The notes under the pieces: generated by a model | Database searches by the model: none | Seen by the model: the letters and a program-made list of their open reading frames with translations, nothing else | Told to the model about the DNA's origin: nothing | Translations under genes and position numbers: made by a program | NCBI GenBank assembly: GCA_964547295.1 | Contig: CAZJMH010000025.1 | Location: 1-10,208, forward strand | DNA length: 10,208 nucleotides | DNA from: CAYSLZ01 sp964547295 | GTDB taxonomy: Bacteria > Patescibacteriota > Microgenomatia > UBA12405 > JAHJSD01 | Reading direction: 5' to 3' | Shown here: positions 1-7,758 of the stretch, piece by piece | Position numbering within the stretch: position 1 is the stretch's first letter | How the letters are laid out: each line of letters begins with the position of its first letter

Positions 1-779
1 ACGGCGGTGATATAGCTGGTCGCTTTAGAACCCGGCTGGTCGGCAAGGAGGCCTCCGTGTGTGTCTTGAATAAGTTGAAAATCTTTGGCGTGGATTTTCT
101 CCATAATCTGCATTAATAAGATTATTGACCAGGGAGAGTCAAGATGGCTGTTGCCGTATGAAGACAGAGTTTGGTAATCAGAGGATTTTATTGCTTTTAT
201 TGTTTCCTGATTATTTTCTAAACCTTCAAGGTAACCTACATCGTGGGCAAAATCCACACTGGCGATGAATAAAACATTTTGATGATTTTCAATAAAAATA
301 TCAGTTAAGTTTTTGATGTCTTTTTCATCGGGCATACCGGGGATTACAAGAGGTAGGATTTCTGCTTCCGGGAAGTATTTGTCAATATACTTCAACTGAA
401 CGCCGATGCTGTGTTCATTTTCAACAAGCAGGTTATCTGTTTGAACACCGTCAATGTCTTTAAGAATAGACCGGCTTAACTGGACGGGAATGTTTATACC
501 GCTGTTAGAATCAACGGTAATTATTTTTGTTAAATCCGGATAAAAATGGTTTGGTCCGATAATGACAACTGTGTCGTAGGAATTATTTTTAATTTTCTCA
601 TATAATTCAATGATTATTTCTTTAGCAAAATCATGGTGGGGGAGAATTACACCTCTAACTGTCGGCCGGCTGTTTTCTGTTTTTAAGCCCTTGATATTAT
701 CCTGGGCGGGTTTAAAATAGTTTTTGGCAACGATTAAAAAAACAACCGCCCCGAGAATAATTATTACTTTTTTGGGCAT
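1..779 (-). CDS. Membrane-anchored MEMO / AmmeMemoRadiSam system protein B-like protein (C-terminus beyond window)
   Basis: This frame stays open from the ATG at 779 to the left edge, giving 259 residues without a stop. Residues 4-22 are a hydrophobic segment after MPKK, so the protein is probably exported or anchored outside the membrane. The rest matches the MEMO family, which has a class III extradiol-dioxygenase-like fold. Visible motifs are PHHDF (His48, where the family has PHAGY), IIGPNH (His78), NEHSIGVQL and SVDFAHD. His48 and His78 correspond to known metal-site histidines. The end (TSYITAV) resembles the family's last strand, so only about 10-20 residues are probably missing. The molecular function of bacterial MEMO proteins is not settled. 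The neighbour suggests an envelope role. Oddities are the membrane segment, since usual members are cytosolic, and Gly where the HSxE motif has Glu. The start lies 3 bases after the A2M stop, so it is probably translated from the A2M transcript. Family assignment is firm; function is unknown. Confidence 0.85.
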   Translation of the reverse strand, partial: MPKKVIIILGAVVFLIVAKNYFKPAQDNIKGLKTENSRPTVRGVILPHHDFAKEIIIELYEKIKNNSYDTVVIIGPNHFYPDLTKIITVDSNSGINIPVQLSRSILKDIDGVQTDNLLVENEHSIGVQLKYIDKYFPEAEILPLVIPGMPDEKDIKNLTDIFIENHQNVLFIASVDFAHDVGYLEGLENNQETIKAIKSSDYQTLSSYGNSHLDSPWSIILLMQIMEKIHAKDFQLIQDTHGGLLADQPGSKATSYITA

Positions 780-785
780 ATTTTA
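777..785 (-). other. A2M stop / MEMO start junction
   Basis: Reading leftward on the minus strand, the A2M stop TAA (785-783) is followed by AAT and then the ATG of the MEMO-like gene (779-777). The only purine-rich stretch upstream is GGAATGA, too weak to be a convincing ribosome site. A hexamer TAAAAT ends directly against the ATG, too close for a leaderless start there. Translational coupling to the A2M gene is the likeliest arrangement. Confidence 0.6.
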
Positions 786-3700
786 TTCATTCCAACTGTT
801 AATTTTTATTTCTTCTTCGTTTGTTGAATTAAACAGTTTTAATTCCTTTTGAGACTGGATAACGGCAGGTTCGGCAATGTAGCCGCCGACTGAACCGGCC
901 CGGACATAATAAACAAAATATTTTTTGCCCCAAACCCGCCACCAATAATTATTGCAAAAAGAATAGGCTGCGATTTGGTCTTGGTGATTTACCCTGCCTT
1001 CAGCGTCTAAACCAAAAAGGTAGGGTTTTGAAATATACTTCAGGCCGGAAGGAATGTAATCAGTTATTATATACCTGCCGGGCGGAGAACTATTGTGGTC
1101 AACGTCAAAGTCAATCCGGACTTCCAGAATATCACCGGCTTTAATTTCACTGCCGGTCCCTTTGACTTTGTTTATTGTTCTAGAAATTTTAAGCTTATTA
1201 TCTTTGGCAATCTGGCTCTGGGCATCCCGGCCGATTGAATAAGTTAAGTAAGCCTCTGCCTTACCTTTTAAAACTTCAAGATAAAAGTCGTTGATATCTT
1301 CCGGATTAATCTCATAAACAACATTCCGGCCTTTAACTAAGTCGGCTGTTTCATCAATGTCAGATGTTTTAAAATAAACCTGGGTATCTTCATCAGGCAG
1401 GGAATCTATTTCTTCTTTAATATAAGCGATTTCGGATAAGTCAATAACAAGATTGTCTGCTCTGGAACGGAAATCAGTGATATATTTTCCCATTCCTATA
1501 GTGTATGTTTTATCAACCAGATTGCCGAGAAGAAGCGTCCAGCTTGTGCCGGCAATGTTTTTGGTTTCCTCTTCTTCGCCTGGGCTGACAATCTTGATGT
1601 AGGGTTGAGACTGATAAGCGTAATCTGCAAGAATGTCATAAAAGATATCCCGGCCTTGTTCTATGTCGCCAACCGAAGATAAGGCAAGACCGAGAATAAC
1701 TTTTTCGTCAAAACCTTTGACTTTTTCTTTTAAAAGATTAAGTTTAACTATTTGAGGCTGGCCTAATTTTGACAATCCCCAGGCAGCAAGAATTTTATCT
1801 CTTGTATTGGCGTTTGGGTTATCTAATTCGTTTTGAAGATAATTTATCAAAGCTTCTTTGTCAAAAGGATCGGGATCAAGATTTACCGCCCAGACAGTTG
1901 TCTCCAAGTTGCTGCCGCCCCAATTGACCTGGCTGAGACCGCCGTCGGAAGTTTGGAATAAATTGATATCCTGATAAGTTTTGTCACATTTTTGACCAAA
2001 ACTGTCTTCTAAAATCTCTGAGGCGGTAAGGCCGGCCAGCTGTTTTTCCAGGCGGTTGCTGGAAGTGTAGCAGTAATTTTTAAGCAACCGGTAATAAATG
2101 CCTTTGCCGGAATCACTGATAATCATTGTAACCGGTTTAGTATCAAGAACTGCATCTACACCGGCGGAAGTTAAAGTGTCATCTTTATTTAAACTTGAAC
2201 TTGTATATGTTTCCATACTAAACCTGGAGTTAATCACCTGAAAAGGAAGTTTTATTGCATCTTCTTTGTTATCAACCCGGCCGGATAAAAGGACGCTGTA
2301 TTGACCGGCTTCCAGTTGTGGAAAATTAAAGTGAACGTTTTTAAAACCAGAAGCTGTTTTTGATGATTCGTATAATTGATTGCCGCCCTTGTAAAAAGCG
2401 GACTGGAAATTAACCGTGTTCTCTTTTTCTAATACCCGGCCGTATGAACCGCCGGTGAGGACCGGTTTTTCCAGGGTTAAATATTTATAAGGGAATTGGC
2501 TGGTAACAAAGAAATCTTTGGTTACCGTCAGCTGGGACTCTTCCCAGCCGGCATTAATTTGACTGTCAACGGCTTGGGCATAAATTAACCAGGTTGTTAT
2601 ATTGTCCGGCAGATCAAAACTGAATTCAGCTTGGCCGTTTTCATCGGTTTTTAAAGTTCCAAAAAAGGCGGTATCTTTGAAAAGTTCTCTTGCCCCGCCG
2701 CCGCCGCCCTTTTCTGCCTGAGGTTCTTGATGATCCGGGAAAACCGGCTCATGTGTTGTGTAGGTGTAATAAATGTTGGCTGATATATATTTATATAAAT
2801 TGGAAAGTATCGACGGCTGATTTACAAAACCGATTGCTGATAAGGCCTGGTCGACAAGAACTAGATTTACAGTTGTATTAGCCAGGTTCCGGCCATCTTT
2901 TTGCGCCTTAACAATAATTTTTGCTTTGCCGCCCGGTTCATTTGAACTTTGTGTTGTATCTATATTTAAGTCAATCTTGCTGTCTTCTTTTTTATACGAG
3001 ATAGTTGTCCCGCTGAAATAATTTTGATAATAGGGATACCAGGCATAAGGCGTGTATTGGGAAACTGTTAAATAATACCGGCCGGTGAATATTACGCCGC
3101 CCAGGGTGACATTTGGAATATGTTTTTCACTGAAATTAAATTTATAATGCGGCGAGTTGCTGATAACTGTATCCTGCCGGCCGTCTTTAGCAGTTATAAA
3201 TAAAAATTTGTTCTGGTCGTTGTCAGGATAAGCATCTTCCCCCAGGCTAACGGAAACATCGACTTCTTCGCCAAGCGAGTAGGTGGTTTCTTTTTTACCG
3301 GTGGTGAGAAGAGGTTGGGCTCTAACCGGTTGGTCGTCACGATAAGTGGAAGAATAATAATATTCTCTTGTTTCGTCAGGCCGGTTATTTTCGTCATTGA
3401 CCACCGCTTCTAAAATATATGATTTGTCTTCTTCCATTTCAAATTGATAGCTTATTTGACCGTCGGCGTTAGTTTTAAGTGCTTTTGTATCTACTGTTTC
3501 CTCGTGTTGTTTATAGGTATAAGATTTATGAGTAACTTTTTCAACATAATCATAATAAGTTCCCTTTTCGATTTTTTCATACCATTTTTTGGTTAAATTA
3601 AGTTTAACTTCTTCACCAACCGCCGGACTGCCTAGATAACTGGTGCCTTTTTCAGAATTAATTTTGGAAAGGTCAACATGGTTGACATCAGCGGTAAATA

Positions 3701-5834
3701 TTCCTTTACTGCCTACTTGTTCAGATTGAGATGAAATTGTCAGCCGGCTGCCGAAAACCCGGACGGCAGCATGGCCTTCAACATTGGCTTCCTGTGAAAT
3801 GGCCGGTTTAACCGTAATATATTGATAACGAGGGTAGTAACGATAACCTGGATCATATTTAGGCTGATATTGGTATGTAATTTGACCGTAATTATCGGTT
3901 TTGATTTCTTCAGATTTACCGCCTACCGACTGGTGAACACTTAACGGAGTATCGGCCACCGGGGTGTCGTCAAAAAACTTTGCCGTTGCTGTAAAATTAA
4001 GTTTTTGGTCAGCAAAAACAGCTTTTTTATCACCGACCACTTCAATTTTTATTTCTGGTTTAACATAATCGCCAATTGTAAAAGAATTATTTGTCAATGT
4101 CAGGTCATTTACCAATAATCTTATGTGGTACGAACTTGAGGGCAGGTCTTCAAATTCAAAAAATCCAGTGAACGAACCATCTTGGGAAGGAAGTATAGTT
4201 TTAGTAAACATCGGTTCTTTTTTGTCGGTTTGGTAATTTCTGTCCTGACCATAATATTGATGGGAATAATAATACCCCTGGTAGAATTCAACTGTTATAT
4301 TGGCCGGCGGTGAATCTGAAGACCGGTTTTTAACCATGCCGTAGAAATTAATTCTGTCCGATGGTTTGTAAATTTTTCTTTCATGATAAAAATACGACCA
4401 ATAATCATCTGATGTAGGTTCGCCAGGACCTGAACGGTATCCCAAATCATCGACTTTTAAGTAAAGTTCGTCATCTGCTGATGAAACTTTGAGATATTTC
4501 CTTTTTTCACCGACCAACCGGCTTGGCGTATTAAAAACTGCTAGTCCGTTGTCATAAGTTCTGGCTAATTCTCCTGTACCAACAAGGTCTATCTGCGCTC
4601 CTTGCACTGAACCGCTGTTGAGTCTGTTTACCCAAAGAAGAGTCTGCTCTTTGCCAACAGAAAGATATCCAAGAAGAGGAGTAGATTGGATCCAAATTTG
4701 GTCAATGCCGGCATCCTGCGACCCGCTTATTGTCATTTCGGCAAGATAATAACCCGGAGAAAGCGAGTCTGGGAACTCAATATAATTAATATTTTCGTCT
4801 TTGCGGACATCAAGATCAACAGTCATAATTTTATCTAATTTATCAACATCGACAGCCTCATTATCAGAGGGATATTTTTTCCAGCTTGTTTCAATTTCAT
4901 CTATTTTATCTCTTGAGGCAATAAACTCTTCACCGGTGTAGAAGCGGTAAATATCAACTTTTATTTTGTTATTCTCGTTCCAGTTGGCAGTGTATAACTT
5001 GGCTTGAAATTTCTCTTCCGGGGTTACTTGGTGAAATTTTTTATTTATACCAAAATATGGTTTTTTTTCATCCTTTTTTTCCTCAGTCTGAAACGAGAAT
5101 TGATAGTCGGAATCGATTGGGTCATTTCTTGATTTAAGGTTTAAGCCTTTTTTAAGCGTAACCGTATAAACTGTTTTTTCTTCCAGCGGGTCAAGAGGGA
5201 CTATTGATAGGGTTTCACCGTGTCTTTCTGTCCGAAATTCAACTGAAGGTAATATTTCAAGAAATTTCTCCGGGTCTTGATAGTCATCCTGGCTGAAAAC
5301 AAGTTCGATACCGGTATTGACAGGAACATTGGTCTTTTCATCGCCGGGGATACTGCTGACAACCCGGAATTTACCCTGGGTTTGAAATGCCCAGGAATAA
5401 TCGCGGTCAAAACTAATTCCTCCGATTTGTTCATTTTCTACATTCAACTTAATGTTGACAATTTGGTCCAGACCGATTTTTCCAACCGGTCTAATTTCAT
5501 AAGTATTCGCACCGGCCGGACTAACAACAAGCGGTGCAGATGACTCCAAATTATTTTCAATGAAATTTTTGTCAATTGCTTCTTTTGTTTCAAGAATAAA
5601 TTTTTCATCCGGCAGAATACCGAATTTTCTTGCTTTGACAGTGGAAAGTGTAAAAAAGGGCGGTTGTCTTTGGGGTATGGATAATTTGTCCCAGCCGGAT
5701 GTATCTTCTTGGGGGAAATAATCTTTTTCCACCCTTTTAATAAAGTCTTTCTGGTATTTAAAAATAAAAGCAAGGACAAATAAGAATAAAAAAGCGGCAG
5801 AAATTATAAATTTAGATTTTTTGCTTTTCAGCAT
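783..5834 (-). CDS. Alpha-2-macroglobulin family protein, membrane-anchored, degenerate thioester
   Basis: Bacterial A2Ms are large envelope proteins thought to trap proteases. Order of parts: a signal anchor at about residues 8-27 without a lipobox Cys; two Ig-like domains at about 58-155 and 157-253, the second opening with IPGDEKTNVPVNTGIELVFS as in SbsA/Big_5 domains; macroglobulin repeats, with the MG2 motif YKPSDRINFYG from Tyr489; a poly-Gly stretch (1043-1047) leading into the A2M motif DTAFFGTLKTDENG (Asp1054) and LPDNITTW; the thioester-type helical domain from about 1235, including TSDGGLSQVNWGGSN (Asp1297); and a C-terminal domain ending in YYVRAGSVGGYIAEPAV. At the thioester site the sequence is NYCYTSSNRL (Cys1255), not CxEQ, so a Cys-Gln thioester cannot form as in ECAM. 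Thioester-less members such as E. coli YfaS/MagD are known. The protein has only three cysteines. The usual partner PBP1C is absent; a MEMO-like gene follows instead. The start at 5834 is supported by the promoter spacing; the ATG 8 bases upstream hits a stop after two codons. Confidence 0.93.
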   Translation of the reverse strand: MLKSKKSKFIISAAFLFLFVLAFIFKYQKDFIKRVEKDYFPQEDTSGWDKLSIPQRQPPFFTLSTVKARKFGILPDEKFILETKEAIDKNFIENNLESSAPLVVSPAGANTYEIRPVGKIGLDQIVNIKLNVENEQIGGISFDRDYSWAFQTQGKFRVVSSIPGDEKTNVPVNTGIELVFSQDDYQDPEKFLEILPSVEFRTERHGETLSIVPLDPLEEKTVYTVTLKKGLNLKSRNDPIDSDYQFSFQTEEKKDEKKPYFGINKKFHQVTPEEKFQAKLYTANWNENNKIKVDIYRFYTGEEFIASRDKIDEIETSWKKYPSDNEAVDVDKLDKIMTVDLDVRKDENINYIEFPDSLSPGYYLAEMTISGSQDAGIDQIWIQSTPLLGYLSVGKEQTLLWVNRLNSGSVQGAQIDLVGTGELARTYDNGLAVFNTPSRLVGEKRKYLKVSSADDELYLKVDDLGYRSGPGEPTSDDYWSYFYHERKIYKPSDRINFYGMVKNRSSDSPPANITVEFYQGYYYSHQYYGQDRNYQTDKKEPMFTKTILPSQDGSFTGFFEFEDLPSSSYHIRLLVNDLTLTNNSFTIGDYVKPEIKIEVVGDKKAVFADQKLNFTATAKFFDDTPVADTPLSVHQSVGGKSEEIKTDNYGQITYQYQPKYDPGYRYYPRYQYITVKPAISQEANVEGHAAVRVFGSRLTISSQSEQVGSKGIFTADVNHVDLSKINSEKGTSYLGSPAVGEEVKLNLTKKWYEKIEKGTYYDYVEKVTHKSYTYKQHEETVDTKALKTNADGQISYQFEMEEDKSYILEAVVNDENNRPDETREYYYSSTYRDDQPVRAQPLLTTGKKETTYSLGEEVDVSVSLGEDAYPDNDQNKFLFITAKDGRQDTVISNSPHYKFNFSEKHIPNVTLGGVIFTGRYYLTVSQYTPYAWYPYYQNYFSGTTISYKKEDSKIDLNIDTTQSSNEPGGKAKIIVKAQKDGRNLANTTVNLVLVDQALSAIGFVNQPSILSNLYKYISANIYYTYTTHEPVFPDHQEPQAEKGGGGGARELFKDTAFFGTLKTDENGQAEFSFDLPDNITTWLIYAQAVDSQINAGWEESQLTVTKDFFVTSQFPYKYLTLEKPVLTGGSYGRVLEKENTVNFQSAFYKGGNQLYESSKTASGFKNVHFNFPQLEAGQYSVLLSGRVDNKEDAIKLPFQVINSRFSMETYTSSSLNKDDTLTSAGVDAVLDTKPVTMIISDSGKGIYYRLLKNYCYTSSNRLEKQLAGLTASEILEDSFGQKCDKTYQDINLFQTSDGGLSQVNWGGSNLETTVWAVNLDPDPFDKEALINYLQNELDNPNANTRDKILAAWGLSKLGQPQIVKLNLLKEKVKGFDEKVILGLALSSVGDIEQGRDIFYDILADYAYQSQPYIKIVSPGEEEETKNIAGTSWTLLLGNLVDKTYTIGMGKYITDFRSRADNLVIDLSEIAYIKEEIDSLPDEDTQVYFKTSDIDETADLVKGRNVVYEINPEDINDFYLEVLKGKAEAYLTYSIGRDAQSQIAKDNKLKISRTINKVKGTGSEIKAGDILEVRIDFDVDHNSSPPGRYIITDYIPSGLKYISKPYLFGLDAEGRVNHQDQIAAYSFCNNYWWRVWGKKYFVYYVRAGSVGGYIAEPAVIQSQKELKLFNSTNEEEIKINSWNE

Positions 5835-5840
5835 TAATTC

Positions 5841-5869
5841 ATTGTATATGAATTTTTTAAGCCGGACAA
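5841..5869 (-). promoter_or_regulatory. Predicted sigma70-type promoter of the A2M gene, leaderless
   Basis: On the minus strand, TTGTCC (5869-5864) is followed after 17 bases by TACAAT (5846-5841). The -10 differs from TATAAT at one base and the -35 matches four of six. Only GAATTA separates the -10 from the ATG at 5834, which places the expected start of transcription on the A of the ATG. No ribosome site could then be transcribed, so the mRNA should be leaderless. Confidence 0.65.
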
Positions 5870-5971
5870 GAATCTTATCGTCAGAAAATCCAGGTGGCCT
5901 GTGGACAGCTTTATGCGGAATATGGTTAAAAAAATGGGGGATAGAAATTAAAAATAGTAGCTAGTGGTATG

Positions 5972-5980
5972 TGATATTAT
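5972..5980 (+). promoter_or_regulatory. Extended -10 promoter element before the glycosyltransferase gene
   Basis: TG-A-TATTAT is an extended -10 (TGn at 5972-5974, hexamer at 5975-5980, one mismatch to TATAAT). No good -35 is visible, which extended -10 promoters tolerate. Nine bases separate it from the ATG at 5990, predicting a leader of zero to about three bases. No Shine-Dalgarno motif lies between. Confidence 0.5.
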
Positions 5981-5989
5981 TTATCAGAA

Positions 5990-7735
5990 ATGATTAAAGG
6001 TATTGCTTTTTTATCAGTTGTTAATTTAATCAGCGTTATTTTTCCCCATCAAGAAATTGTTTACTCAATGGGGGGAGATTACGATGGCTCATACCATATT
6101 ATCGAAATAGTTGCCCGTTTAATTCACTTAGTCTTTGGATCAATTCCTTTTGTTTTTGGTCTGCTATCTCTTACTTATCTGGGTGTCTATTTTGCGAATA
6201 AACTAAAATTTAAAATAAAACTAGTTAAACTTAAAATGTTTAATAAAAAAATTATTTTAGGTCTGGTTTTGTTGACTTCTTTTTTTAACTTAGTTTATTT
6301 GTCCTCAAAATATTCAGAAAAAATAATTCATGTTCCAGATGAATATGGTTATTTATTTACAGCAAAAACTTTAGCTCAGGGTAAATTTTATCTAACTCCA
6401 CCAGAATATCTTGACCATTATGAACATCAGCTGGTAATTGACGATAAATGGGTTTCTCAATATTTGCCTGGCCATCCATTATTGCTTGTGCCTGGAATAT
6501 GGACAAACCAGGCTTGGTTGGTTCCGCCAATATTAGCAACTATTTCTGCGTGGTTAATTTTTAAGATTACCAGTCTTCTTTTTAATAAAGATAGAATTTC
6601 TTGGCTGGTGTTGTTATTATTAATTACTTCGCCTTTTTATCAAATGAATTCGATAAATTTTATGAGCCATAATTCTGCTTTTTTTGCCGGCAGTAGCGCA
6701 ATTTATTTTCTAGTTAAATATTTGAAAAATAAGTTAAATATTTATTTAGTTTTATTTTCTTTATTTTGCGGCTTGATGATTACTATTAGGCCGTACACTG
6801 GACTGGTTTTTGGTTTATCATTGGCAGTTTTTCTAATTCCGGTTTTTCTAAGAAATAGTTTTGTTAAAGGATTTAGGAAAATTGGTTTTCTTTTAGCTGG
6901 AGGATTTTTGCCTTTGATTTTTTTTATTTCTTATAATTATTCAATTACCGGGTCAATTTTTTCAACCCCTCTCGAACACGGGGCATATTATCTAACCGGT
7001 ATTAATGCTCAACGTCCGATTTCACATGCTTTACTTGATCAAATAACCAATTTATATTTGCTAAGAAAAGTATTAGTTGCTTTTCCTTATTGGGCTGTTT
7101 TTTCTGGTATCATCTTGTTTTTTCTTTCATTTAAATTTAAAAAGGAGGATTTGCTGATTAGTTTTCCAGTTTTGGCGTTAATTTTTTCTTATTTGTTTTA
7201 TAAGGGTAGCTGGATGATGTATGGGCCAAGATTTTGGTATGAAAGTATTGGATTATTGGTAATTATGACTGCCGTTGGTTTTAACCAGTTGGCAGAATTT
7301 ATTGCTAGTCAGTTTAAAAATAAAGATTGTTTTTCGATTTCTTATTTAATAATTTTATTTATTATCGGCGGTTTAATGGTCAGCGGAGTATCTAAATGGT
7401 ACAGAACAAATAAGGATAAGCGATGGTATCAAGATTTTACACCAGAAAATATTGGCAACTTGAAAGGGTTTAATTTTGCTAATGCAAATTTAATCAATAA
7501 TATTCGTCAAAAACAAATAACTGATGCGGTTATATTTGTTGAACCGAAAGTACATTGGTGGAATTATATGGTGCCGGCGAATGAGATGAATTTTAACGGT
7601 GAAGATAAGATTATTTATGTTAAAAACCTCAGATATGACCTAAACAAAAAAATTATTGATAAATACCCAGACAAAGATTATTTTCTAGCTGAATATGACT
7701 CGGCCAAGGTTTGGGGCCTAGAAACAGAAAATTAA
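5990..7735 (+). CDS. GT-C superfamily glycosyltransferase (PMT/ArnT-like, GT39-type), polytopic
   Basis: This 581-residue protein has about ten or more hydrophobic segments and the layout of the dolichyl/undecaprenyl-phosphate-sugar glycosyltransferases, which transfer a sugar from a lipid carrier to protein or glycan outside the membrane. The acidic motif HVPDEYGYLF (Asp117-Glu118) lies in the first outer loop, where the family places its catalytic acid. It is followed by PGHPLLL (His162), ITIRPYTG (Arg267) and YGPRFWYE (Arg414). From about residue 470 a soluble C-terminal domain of about 110 residues follows, with FVEPKVHWWNYM. About 80 residues with two extra membrane segments precede the segment that normally comes just before the DE motif. 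Met83 (6236) could be an alternative start, but the -10 element supports 5990. Acceptor and sugar cannot be read from sequence. UDP-glucose dehydrogenase follows 23 bases downstream, which suggests envelope glycan work. The gene is visibly AT-richer than the A2M gene, partly because of Phe, Leu and Ile codons. Confidence 0.85.
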   Translation: MIKGIAFLSVVNLISVIFPHQEIVYSMGGDYDGSYHIIEIVARLIHLVFGSIPFVFGLLSLTYLGVYFANKLKFKIKLVKLKMFNKKIILGLVLLTSFFNLVYLSSKYSEKIIHVPDEYGYLFTAKTLAQGKFYLTPPEYLDHYEHQLVIDDKWVSQYLPGHPLLLVPGIWTNQAWLVPPILATISAWLIFKITSLLFNKDRISWLVLLLLITSPFYQMNSINFMSHNSAFFAGSSAIYFLVKYLKNKLNIYLVLFSLFCGLMITIRPYTGLVFGLSLAVFLIPVFLRNSFVKGFRKIGFLLAGGFLPLIFFISYNYSITGSIFSTPLEHGAYYLTGINAQRPISHALLDQITNLYLLRKVLVAFPYWAVFSGIILFFLSFKFKKEDLLISFPVLALIFSYLFYKGSWMMYGPRFWYESIGLLVIMTAVGFNQLAEFIASQFKNKDCFSISYLIILFIIGGLMVSGVSKWYRTNKDKRWYQDFTPENIGNLKGFNFANANLINNIRQKQITDAVIFVEPKVHWWNYMVPANEMNFNGEDKIIYVKNLRYDLNKKIIDKYPDKDYFLAEYDSAKVWGLETEN

Positions 7736-7740
7736 TGATG

Positions 7741-7749
7741 TGTTAAAAT
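7741..7749 (+). promoter_or_regulatory. Extended -10 promoter element before UDP-glucose dehydrogenase gene
   Basis: TG-T-TAAAAT (TGn at 7741-7743, hexamer 7744-7749) lies wholly in the 23-base gap after the glycosyltransferase stop (7733-7735). It is 9 bases before the ATG at 7759, the same distance as for the preceding gene. No clear -35 is visible. GATGAGAA between them is at best a very weak ribosome site. A separate, nearly leaderless transcript is likely, with or without read-through from upstream. Confidence 0.45.
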
Positions 7750-7758
7750 TGATGAGAA

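Larger units (their letters stand above)
5835..5989. other. Divergent intergenic region between A2M and glycosyltransferase genes
   Basis: This 155-base gap is the longest noncoding stretch in the window and holds the start signals of both divergent transcripts. It contains the short inverted repeat CTGTGGACAG (5899-5908, four-base arms) and an overlapping CAGG-TGG-CCTG (5891-5901). Either could bind a regulator, but the arms are too short to claim an operator. No open frame longer than about 12 codons and no terminator (stable stem plus T-run) was seen. Confidence 0.6.

Noticed and set aside
2690..2881. Plus-strand open frame of 63 codons opposite the A2M gene
   Set aside because: It lies antisense to a strongly supported coding region, its start is the complement of the Gly repeat, and its product resembles no protein I know.
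5277..5543. Plus-strand open frame of 88 codons inside the A2M gene
   Set aside because: It overlaps the conserved Ig-like domain coding on the other strand and has no nearby start signal or recognisable product.
5444..5779. Minus-strand open frame of 111 codons overlapping the A2M N-terminus
   Set aside because: It is an out-of-frame shadow of the A2M gene, whose own frame encodes a clear signal anchor and Ig-like domains.
5891..5908. Short inverted repeats (CAGG/CCTG and CTGT/ACAG) as a terminator or operator
   Set aside because: Stems are only four base pairs with two- or three-base loops and no T-run follows, and both flanking genes point away from the site.
5900..5908. TGTGGACAG as a possible DnaA box or origin element
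   Set aside because: It differs from TGTGGATAA at two of nine positions, is single, and no dnaA/dnaN genes or AT-rich unwinding repeat accompany it.
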